NCBI GenBank assembly: GCA_043774925.1
Contig: JAYVSZ010000034.1
Span: 1 to 18,827 of the forward strand
DNA length: 18,827 bases
Origin: JAYVSZ01 sp043774925
Lineage (GTDB): Bacteria > Pseudomonadota > Gammaproteobacteria > Burkholderiales > Methylophilaceae
Direction of reading: 5' to 3'
The translations under genes were made by a program, and so were the position numbers. The stretch's first letter is position 1. Each line of letters begins with the position of its first letter. Of the stretch, positions 14,050 through 18,827 are shown piece by piece. The notes beneath the pieces are model-generated. The model saw nothing but the letters and a program-made list of their open reading frames with translations. It had not been told where the DNA came from and did no database searches.

Positions 14050-14664
14050 ATGGATAAAGATAATTTGATGCTGTTATCAATAAGGGGTTTTTTTTCTTTG
14101 CGAACACCACTAATAATATTAGTGGGAGTCACATTATCATTGCCTATTTACGCAGGCGGCAAGAGCTCATTAATGGCAGAATCAAAATCTTCTGAAATCA
14201 AGCCGCTGGCTGAGGAAAGCGATGAGGCTGGCCTAGAACAAACCATCGAATATAACTTTAGCCCAGAAGATCGCGCGCGTTTGCGCAAAGCGCTGTCAGA
14301 TTACTCCAAAAATACCGACCCAGAACACAATCAAATCGAGCTAAGACGCAAGGCCATGCGTGACAATGTGGAAGCGCGCTTTAGTGAATGCGATAAAGAT
14401 AATGATGACTCCATTGACCGCGTAGAAGCCACCGCATGTTTACCGCAAATTGCGCGACATTTTAGCTTTGTGGATGTGGACGAAGATAACGTGATTACTC
14501 TAGAAGAGTTAGAGCTGGCGCAGGCCAAAATGGAGGAGCGCCAAAAAGCGGTAGAGGCCAAAATAGAAGCGCAGCGGATTCTAGAAACCGAAGCAGAAAT
14601 TAAAAACAAAGGTAAAGTAAAAATCAATAAGCAAGCTCTCAGCGCACGTAAACATCCAAGTTAA
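14050..14664 (+). CDS. Exported protein with two EF-hand calcium-binding loops
   Basis: A 204-residue protein, likely periplasmic. A hydrophobic segment at about 20-35 (PLIILVGVTLSLPIYAGG) is a probable signal peptide, possibly with cleavage near YAG. Two 12-residue EF-hand loops are visible: DKDNDDSIDRVE (115-126) and DVDEDNVITLEE (142-153), each with acidic residues at loop positions 1, 3 and 5 and Glu at 12. The second loop lacks the usual Gly at 6 (Asn instead), and the first has Asp there. The C-terminal 50 residues are highly charged and probably helical (MEERQKAVEAKIEAQ). The start is either 14050 or the ATG at 14068; no Shine-Dalgarno supports either. It diverges from the ompR-like gene across a region with repeated motifs, so it may be a target of that regulator. 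Confidence 0.82.
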   Translation: MDKDNLMLLSIRGFFSLRTPLIILVGVTLSLPIYAGGKSSLMAESKSSEIKPLAEESDEAGLEQTIEYNFSPEDRARLRKALSDYSKNTDPEHNQIELRRKAMRDNVEARFSECDKDNDDSIDRVEATACLPQIARHFSFVDVDEDNVITLEELELAQAKMEERQKAVEAKIEAQRILETEAEIKNKGKVKINKQALSARKHPS

Positions 14665-14724
14665 TTTAGTTAGTCCCTCGTTTTATCCCTTGATTTTTTA
14701 ATCACTTAGGCTGAAAGTGTTTGC

Positions 14725-15861
14725 ATGCCCCAAGCAGCAAAAGTTACCGTCCAACTCATTACCACTTTTAATGATATTGCGCCTGCAGCATGGGATGCGC
14801 TAGCAGATGACACACCCTTGCTCAGCCATGCGTTTTTTAGCGCGCTAGAGCATTCGGGTTCGGTCGGCCGCGGCACTGGCTGGCAGCCGCACCCGCTGAT
14901 TGTGACGCAAGGCGAACAACTGCTTGGCGCCATGCCGCTTTTTCTCAAAAGCCATTCTTATGGCGAATACGTGTTCGATTGGGCATGGGCTGACGCATAC
15001 TCCAGAAGCGGCATGGATTATTATCCAAAACTTTTATCTGCGATACCGTTTTCGCCCATTACCAGCGCGCGTTTGTTGGCGCGCGATGCCGAAACTAAGC
15101 GCATGATGATTGCCGCGTTAGAAGCTACCATGCAGCAGCATGGGCTTTCCAGCGCACATGTGCTTTTTCCTGACGATGCGGATGCGACACAGTTTGAAGC
15201 CGCTGGTTGGTTAAGGCGCGTTGGCGTGCAGTTCCGCTGGCAAAACAAAAATTACCAAAATTTCGAAGATTTTTTACAAACTTTAAGTCACGATAAACGC
15301 AAAAAAATTCATCAAGAACGTAAGAAAATAGCGGCTGCTGGCGTGGTGTGCAAAGTCGTGAAGGGCGCTGATGCGACTGAAAGCGACTGGGATTTTTTCT
15401 ACCAATGTTATTGCAACACCTATCAAGAGCATCATTCCACGCCGTATTTAACGCGCACTTTTTTTAGCGAAATTGGTAAAAGCATGCCGCAGAATATCGT
15501 GTTAATTGTGGCAGAAATCGGCGGAAATCCCATTGCCAGCACACTCAATATTTATAACAAAACCACGCTGTATGGCCGCTATTGGGGCGCTACGCAGTTT
15601 GTTTCTGGTTTGCATTTTGAGCTATGTTATTACCAAGCGCAGCTATTTTGTATTGCAGAAAATATCAAATTTTTTGAAGGCGGCGCGCAAGGCGAGCACA
15701 AATTAGCGCGTGGCTTCGAGCCGCGTCCAACGTACTCGTACCACAAAATTGCGCAGCCAGATTTTGAAGCCGCGATTCAAGATTTTTTGCGGCGCGAATC
15801 CGCAGGAATTGCCGCTTACACGAATGAACTAGAAGCGCGCGCACCGTTTAAACACACATAA
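14725..15861 (+). CDS. FemAB-related / DUF482 family protein (GNAT-like)
   Basis: A 378-residue protein that fits the DUF482 family (annotated as peptidoglycan biosynthesis/recognition, FemAB-like double-GNAT fold). Recognisable stretches include LSHAFFSALEHSGSVGRGTGW near the start, KSHSYGEYVFDWAWADAY (about 75-92), a basic FLQTLSHDKRKKIHQERKKI stretch, and the family-like GRYWGATQF, LHFELCYYQ and FEGGAQGEHKLARGFEP near the end. No signal peptide or membrane segment is seen. By family, it would be an aminoacyl- or acyl-transferase-like enzyme, but the substrate is not established. It starts 60 bases after the EF-hand gene on the same strand and could be co-transcribed; no terminator is evident between them. 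Confidence 0.85.
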   Translation: MPQAAKVTVQLITTFNDIAPAAWDALADDTPLLSHAFFSALEHSGSVGRGTGWQPHPLIVTQGEQLLGAMPLFLKSHSYGEYVFDWAWADAYSRSGMDYYPKLLSAIPFSPITSARLLARDAETKRMMIAALEATMQQHGLSSAHVLFPDDADATQFEAAGWLRRVGVQFRWQNKNYQNFEDFLQTLSHDKRKKIHQERKKIAAAGVVCKVVKGADATESDWDFFYQCYCNTYQEHHSTPYLTRTFFSEIGKSMPQNIVLIVAEIGGNPIASTLNIYNKTTLYGRYWGATQFVSGLHFELCYYQAQLFCIAENIKFFEGGAQGEHKLARGFEPRPTYSYHKIAQPDFEAAIQDFLRRESAGIAAYTNELEARAPFKHT

Positions 15862-15925
15862 CACCTGTACTTGAAGTTTTTAAAGGCGGCCTAGGAGCCA
15901 ATATCCATGCGGCTTCCAGAGAATG

Positions 15926-16615
15926 TCACCAAGCAATGTCTTTGCCATCAAATGCAATAAATTTCCCTGTATTCGCTAAGCTCAAATGGTCGATGACCTT
16001 GCGCAAACCTGCCACGCTGGTTTGCGTATTAATCAGCGCATTACTGCCGCCCATATCGGTTTGTACCCAACCTGGGTGCAGTGTCACAGCGCTAATACCT
16101 TGCGGTTTTAGATCGATACTAAGGCTTTTCATCACCATATTCACCGCGCATTTAGTGCTGCGGTAGGCCACGCTACCGCCACTGGTATTATCGTCAATGC
16201 TACCCATTTTGCTGCTAAGCGTGGCTAATTTTTTAAGCTGGCTGTTAGCCAAATGCGGCGCAAATGCTTCCGCCATTTTTTGTGGCGCCATCACATTAAT
16301 TTTAAATGCCTCTACCCAAGCGGCCTCATTTGCATCACCAAAACGACTACTTGGAAACACGCCAGCATTGTTAATCAGCACGTCAATGGGCGTGTCTTTT
16401 AACTGTAACGCCAGCGCATCAATTTGTTTAAAATCAGCCACATTAAGTGTATAAACTTTAAGGTTGCTGCGTGTATTTTCTAAACTATTCAGTACCTTAG
16501 CAGATTGTGGCTCACGGCAGCAGGCCAGTACATTCCAGCCTGCGTCTAGATATTGCGTGGCAAACTCTAGGCCAATGCCGCGGTTAGCGCCAGTAATTAA
16601 AACGGTGTAGCTCAT
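15926..16615 (-). CDS. Short-chain dehydrogenase/reductase
   Basis: NAD(P)-dependent oxidoreductase of the classical SDR family, 229 residues. The nucleotide-binding loop is TGANRGIG (8-15), NNAG is at 82-85, and the catalytic set is Ser134/Ser135, Tyr151 and Lys155 (SSKMGS ... YRSTK). HPGWVQTDMGG (180-190) follows the active site as in carbonyl-reductase and C-factor-like SDRs. The lack of an acidic residue after the Gly-rich loop strand, and Arg34 in CCREP, hint at NADP(H) use (inference). AGGAG upstream of the ATG is a strong binding site. Substrate unknown. It converges on the DUF482 gene with about 64 bases between the stops. Confidence 0.9.
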   Translation of the reverse strand: MSYTVLITGANRGIGLEFATQYLDAGWNVLACCREPQSAKVLNSLENTRSNLKVYTLNVADFKQIDALALQLKDTPIDVLINNAGVFPSSRFGDANEAAWVEAFKINVMAPQKMAEAFAPHLANSQLKKLATLSSKMGSIDDNTSGGSVAYRSTKCAVNMVMKSLSIDLKPQGISAVTLHPGWVQTDMGGSNALINTQTSVAGLRKVIDHLSLANTGKFIAFDGKDIAW

Positions 16616-16675
16616 GTTCGTCTCCTAGGTTTTTAATAATGCTACTCGCATAGCATGTCGTTGACTACCTTAAAA

Positions 16676-16706
16676 ATAAAAAAACCACATCCGCAGACGT
16701 GGCTTT
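16676..16706 (-). terminator. Rho-independent terminator after the Asp/His/Lys-rich protein gene
   Basis: Read on the minus strand, CCACGTC-TGCG-GATGTGG forms a seven-pair stem (one G-T pair) between 16701 and 16684, followed by a run of T from 16683. It lies 17 bases past the stop at 16723 and keeps that transcript from running into the SDR gene. Confidence 0.8.
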
Positions 16707-16722
16707 TAATGAACAGACGCGA

Positions 16723-17151
16723 CTAGTTTGCTTGCTGTTTTCTGTCTTTGCGGTCTTTGCGTCCCTTACGGTCTTTTTTCATTTTCTTCTCGCCGCCGCC
16801 ATCTGCTGCTTGCGCACCGTCTTGGCCCTTGTCGTGTTTCTCAGCGGAATCATCATGTTTGTCCATGCCGTCGTCGTGCTTTTTCATTTCATCTTCATGC
16901 TTATTCTTGTCGCCGTCATGGTGTTCAGCGCCTTCTTGTTCATGCCCTGCACCATTTTCGCTACGACGATCTTCCGCACGCTCTTGACCTTTATCGCGGT
17001 CTGCAGCATCACGGCCATTGCTGTTTGCTTCTCTTTGGCTGTTTGCGCTGCCTCTATCACCACGGTCTTGTTTATCTTGTTTTGCTAAGGCAAGTCCGCT
17101 AGCGCTCGCCAACACTGCAGTTAGTGCAACCGCTAATAGTTTTTTATTCAC
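16723..17151 (-). CDS. Exported, very charged low-complexity protein
   Basis: A 142-residue protein of no recognised family. MNKKLLAVALTAVLASASGLALA is a clear signal peptide (shown here only as the N-terminal 23 residues ending ALA), so the mature form is periplasmic. After it almost every residue is polar: Arg/Asp/Ser-rich to about 75, then a His/Asp/Lys-rich block with near-repeats KKHDDGMDKHDD and EKHDKG (90-109), then a basic tail of KDRKGRKDRKDRK. Such a composition suggests a disordered chain that could bind metal or polyanions (inference). The start is GTG at 17151, supported by AAGGAG eight bases upstream. It has its own terminator. Confidence 0.8.
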   Translation of the reverse strand: MNKKLLAVALTAVLASASGLALAKQDKQDRGDRGSANSQREANSNGRDAADRDKGQERAEDRRSENGAGHEQEGAEHHDGDKNKHEDEMKKHDDGMDKHDDSAEKHDKGQDGAQAADGGGEKKMKKDRKGRKDRKDRKQQAN

Positions 17152-17300
17152 TTTTAATCTCCTTAAAATTATAAAAAATTAGGATTTAACTTTTGGTTAA
17201 ACTAGCCTAATATTCCTTAACGCGTGTGAAATTATTTCGACTACAAATTGTACCAACAGTGTAACATTATTTTTTAAATATTAGGCAAGCAAAGCGCAAT

Positions 17301-17326
17301 AAAAAAGCGCCCAAAGGCGCTTTTTT
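17301..17326. terminator. Bidirectional rho-independent terminator
   Basis: AAAAAAGCGCC (17301-17311), loop CAAA, GGCGCTTTTTT (17316-17326): a perfect 11-pair arm match with A- and T-runs. It sits 19 bases past the stop of the Ala/Pro-rich protein gene (17346) and ends that minus-strand transcript. Confidence 0.9.
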
Positions 17327-17345
17327 ACTAGCCAACTAACCCTGC

Positions 17346-17669
17346 TTACTTAGCAGGAGTAGCTTCTGCAGCTGGAGCAACTACTGCAGCCGCTTTATGG
17401 TGATGCTTACGCGCATGTTTTTTCATTTTTTTAGCAGGAGCAGCTTCAGTTGTAGCAGCTGGCGCTGGTGTTTCCACCGTTGTAGCAGCTGGTGCTGGTG
17501 TTGCAACTGGAGCAGCGACTGGCGCTGGTGTAGCAGCTGGTGCTGGAGTTACCGCTTTAACAGCAGCTTCTTTAACCGCTTTAGTTGCTGTTGCAGCGTC
17601 TAAAGCAAAAGCAGAAACAGAAACAGCTGACAAAACACCAGCCAATAAAATTGCGTTTAACTTGTTCAT
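17346..17669 (-). CDS. Small exported Ala/Pro/Thr-rich protein, Asr-like
   Basis: A 107-residue protein with a signal peptide (MNKLNAILLAGVLSAVSVSA, cleavage near FA at 22). The mature chain is Ala/Pro/Thr-rich with repeated TPAPAAT units at about 41, 58 and 68, followed by a basic histidine-rich block KKMKKHARKHHHKAAA (80-95). The general make-up, a leader then Ala/Thr/Pro repeats then His/Lys-rich end, resembles acid-shock protein Asr of enterobacteria, but resemblance of low-complexity chains is weak evidence for shared function. AAAGG seven bases before the ATG is a good binding site. It stands alone between its own terminator and the inverted-repeat region upstream. Confidence 0.78.
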   Translation of the reverse strand: MNKLNAILLAGVLSAVSVSAFALDAATATKAVKEAAVKAVTPAPAATPAPVAAPVATPAPAATTVETPAPAATTEAAPAKKMKKHARKHHHKAAAVVAPAAEATPAK

Positions 17670-17692
17670 TTTAAATCCTTTAATGTAAATAA

Positions 17693-17776
17693 AAACGTTT
17701 GTTTCGCAGCACAGTGGCTGTTACTTGACGCTATATTAGGCCGCAATACTTACGGCAGCCTTACAAGCAAACGTTT
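17693..17776. repeat. Inverted AAACGTTTG repeats flanking the promoter region of the Asr-like gene
   Basis: AAACGTTTG at 17693-17701 and CAAACGTTT at 17768-17776 are reverse complements on A-rich flanks, about 66 bases apart, and each contains the palindrome AACGTT. They bracket the probable promoter of the gene starting at 17669. Confidence 0.4.
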
Positions 17777-17796
17777 ATTTTAAAATGTTGGGAGAT

Positions 17797-17820
17797 AAAA
17801 AGCCACAGCTTAAGCGTGGC
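17797..17820 (-). terminator. Probable terminator after the CCHC protein gene
   Basis: On the minus strand GCCAC (17820-17816) pairs with GTGGC (17806-17802) around a partly paired loop, followed by TTTTT (17801-17797). It follows the stop at 17842 by about 20 bases. Confidence 0.65.
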
Positions 17821-17841
17821 CTTAGTTGAGCAAAATTCTAG

Positions 17842-18063
17842 CTAATCTACTTCATCCGTGGTGGAAGAGGCGGGCGCTTGACTGCATTCTGTTGTTTCAA
17901 ACCCCGCTTTTTCTAACTTAATGCGGTACTCACAAGTGGACAAATGTCCATTCAAATTGCCGTTAATCGTGGTGGTGATCACCTTGCAAAACGCGCAGCG
18001 GTAAGCATGCGCTTGGCCTTCTATGTGTTCTTGCGCATAATCAATATAAAATAGTTTTTTCAT
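17842..18063 (-). CDS. Small CCHC zinc-finger-like protein
   Basis: A 73-residue protein of no recognised family, from the ATG at 18063 (an upstream in-frame TTG at 18087 would add eight residues). Cys23, Cys26, His40 and Cys44 (RCAFCKVITTT ... LNGHLSTCEYR) make a CxxC-x13-H-x3-C pattern typical of a single zinc site. The N-terminus (MKKLFYIDYAQEHIEGQAHAY) is mildly hydrophobic but does not look like a signal peptide, and the tail is Ser/Thr/acidic. It may be a small nucleic-acid- or protein-binding finger (inference). It lies next to a DNA methyltransferase remnant on the same strand with a gap of about 50 bases, and no clear Shine-Dalgarno is seen. Confidence 0.7.
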   Translation of the reverse strand: MKKLFYIDYAQEHIEGQAHAYRCAFCKVITTTINGNLNGHLSTCEYRIKLEKAGFETTECSQAPASSTTDEVD

Positions 18064-18113
18064 AAGCGGTATTTTAAGCTTAATCAATCTACAGCGCCAT
18101 GGCTGTATTAAAG

Positions 18114-18428
18114 TTAAACTTTTTTAAAGCGCGCTTTCTTGGCTTTTTCTACTGGTAGCAAGCTGGTTAATTGTTGGTAACGCTCGAATAAAAATGCCAC
18201 GCGCGCGGCATCTATCGCCGCGCCTTTGTAGCCATAAGCCGCATCCACGGCTTTATCCAGCGCTTGGTGCGCTTTGTGCAAATTGGCGGGCATGGTCAGC
18301 GTGTCGTACAAATCTGCAAGGCTGGCGTTTGGATGCGCAGCGCGCGCATCCAACACAGCTTGAGCACATGCCTCAACAGCCGCATGGTGATTGGCTTGCA
18401 GGGCAGACAAAGGGAAATTGAAAAACGT
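18114..18428 (-). pseudogene. C-terminal remnant of a DNA methyltransferase (MmeI/YeeA-like group)
   Basis: The frame encodes about 105 residues whose pattern fits the extreme C-terminus of large class I SAM-dependent DNA methyltransferases of the MmeI-like/YeeA-like group: NHHAAVEACAQAVLDARA, SLADLYDTLTMPANLHKAH, ALDKAVDAAYGYKG, RVAFLFERYQQLTSLLP, then a basic tail KAKKARFKKV. The full enzymes are roughly 900 residues, so the catalytic and most recognition parts are missing. The homologous reading seems to start at FNFPLSALQ, preceded in frame by a TAG at 18431-18429. TTG at 18410 is the only plausible start within it, with no binding site. It is best read as a decayed restriction-modification gene; a small functional protein is unlikely. 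Confidence 0.75.
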
Positions 18429-18509
18429 CTACAAAAACGGGTGAAGTCCACTAATTAAAGCGCTTAATACAACTAGACTCAACTTATTACTTAGTTTATT
18501 TTTAATCAT
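18429..18509 (-). CDS. 26-residue hydrophobic mini-ORF, possibly a beheaded exported-protein start
   Basis: ATG at 18509 is preceded by a good binding site (AAGGTG, seven bases upstream) and encodes 26 residues: basic MIKNKLSNKLS followed by hydrophobic LVVLSALISGLHPFL, then TAG. The shape is that of a signal peptide or a tiny membrane peptide. The stop is immediately upstream of, and in the same frame as, the methyltransferase remnant. It may be the N-terminal stump of a lost exported protein joined to the remnant by a deletion, or a true small membrane protein. The function cannot be assigned. Confidence 0.35.
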   Translation of the reverse strand: MIKNKLSNKLSLVVLSALISGLHPFL

Positions 18510-18668
18510 CTTTTATCACCTTTTAAAAATTAGCTACTCGATAGTAACTAGTGCTTATTAGGATTAAATTGCTCGAGATTAGTTGCGAAAAAGCCATGCA
18601 AAAATGACAATTTATATTACCTGCCTTACAAACTGCAAGTTCGCTAACAGAGTATAAAATCCTTGCAA

Positions 18669-18696
18669 TGCCTAGTATGCTAGGCAGTGATTTTTT
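18669..18696 (+). terminator. Orphan hairpin with T-run in the right-end gap
   Basis: TGCCTAG-TATG-CTAGGCA (18669-18686) is a perfect seven-pair stem with a four-base loop, followed after four bases by TTTTTT (18691-18696). No gene is seen upstream on the plus strand. The 18510-18729 stretch otherwise shows no gene; it is A+T-rich. The hairpin could end a small RNA or be a relic. Confidence 0.5.
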
Positions 18697-18742
18697 AGTC
18701 ATAAGCTATATAACACTTATTTTAAATAAGGGGCTGTAGTAG

Positions 18743-18765
18743 ATTAGCATAAATGCTATGCTAAT
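18743..18765. repeat. Nine-base inverted repeat just inside the IS end
   Basis: ATTAGCATA (18743-18751), a five-base spacer, then TATGCTAAT (18757-18765), exact reverse complements. It overlaps the inner part of the terminal repeat and ends three bases before the transposase ATG, so it may control transposase expression or bind it. Confidence 0.6.
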
Positions 18766-18768
18766 TAA

Positions 18769-18827
18769 ATGCGCTTAAGTCATTGTAAGCTATTAAGAAA
18801 GAAGCAGTTAAAGCTACTCGAATATTT
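18769..18827 (+). CDS. Transposase N-terminus, IS1595-like (partial)
   Basis: The ATG at 18769 opens a frame running to the window edge, 19 codons: MRLSHCKLLRKKQLKLLEY. The opening 'hydrophobic-SHCKL...QLKLLEYF' resembles N-termini of IS1016-type transposases, where this short helix precedes the helix-turn-helix and the DDE-type catalytic domain. Only a fragment is visible, so the call rests on this stretch plus the terminal repeat 39 bases upstream. There is no obvious Shine-Dalgarno. Confidence 0.6.
   Translation, partial: MRLSHCKLLRKKQLKLLEY

Larger units (their letters stand above)
18730..18827 (+). mobile_element. Left end of an IS1595/IS1016-like insertion sequence (cut by window edge)
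   Basis: GGGGCTGTAGTAGATTAGCA at 18730-18749 resembles the terminal inverted repeat of IS1016-type elements of the IS1595 family, from memory. A nine-base inverted repeat follows directly, then a transposase-like reading frame from 18769. If correct, the eight bases before 18730 (TTAAATAA) are the candidate target duplication. The other end is outside the window. Confidence 0.7.

Noticed and set aside
16699..17088. Plus-strand open frame encoding a hydrophobic 129-residue protein
   Set aside because: It is antisense to the charged exported protein gene, whose signal peptide, GTG start with AAGGAG and terminator are all consistent; the hydrophobicity is what the complement of Asp/Lys/His-rich codons gives.
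1..18827. CRISPR array, tRNA or rRNA genes, prophage att sites
   Set aside because: No regularly spaced repeats, no tRNA cloverleaf or conserved rRNA stretches, and no att-like direct repeats flanking the accessory genes were seen by eye.

Overview
The window looks like chromosome of a Betaproteobacterium, most likely a Methylophilaceae (Methylotenera-like) species. This is inferred from the gene order miaB-phoH-ybeY-corC-lnt-glyQ-glyS, the protein flavour and the moderate G+C. No rRNA or tRNA gene is present to confirm it. Nearly all genes are housekeeping or signalling genes; the accessory material sits in two places, about 5.4-6.6 kb and the far right end.

Left (1-9.0 kb, mostly minus strand): reading down the minus strand, the order is miaB, phoH, then a two-gene TIR + SLATT cassette, ybeY, corC, a small exported protein, lnt, glyQ and glyS (cut by the window edge). 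This is the conserved tRNA-modification / ribosome-maturation / envelope / glycyl-tRNA synthetase block. It is interrupted twice: by the TIR-SLATT pair with a convergent DUF1905 gene between phoH and ybeY, and by mscL (plus strand) with a small exported protein between corC and lnt. The TIR-SLATT pair is the best candidate for an undescribed system. A ThsB-like TIR protein overlaps a two-TM SLATT (DUF4231) protein by one base, with no SIR2, SLOG, Macro or CD-NTase gene beside it. Its first Shine-Dalgarno is built into the phoH stop codon.

Middle (9.0-14.7 kb): cysG (siroheme synthase) is followed 13 bases later by a REC-REC-GGDEF diguanylate cyclase. These run tail-to-tail, with a 2-base gap, into an OmpR/EnvZ-type pair (response regulator, then kinase, minus strand). 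The regulator faces an exported EF-hand protein across about 270 bp that carry repeated TTACAATT motifs.

Right (14.7-18.8 kb): a FemAB/DUF482 acyltransferase-like protein, a short-chain dehydrogenase, two small exported low-complexity proteins (one Asp/His/Lys-rich, one Ala/Pro/Thr-rich and Asr-like), a small CCHC zinc-finger protein, and a C-terminal remnant of a DNA methyltransferase. The window ends inside what looks like the left end of an IS1595/IS1016-type insertion sequence.

The calls come from reading motifs by eye; no database search was run.
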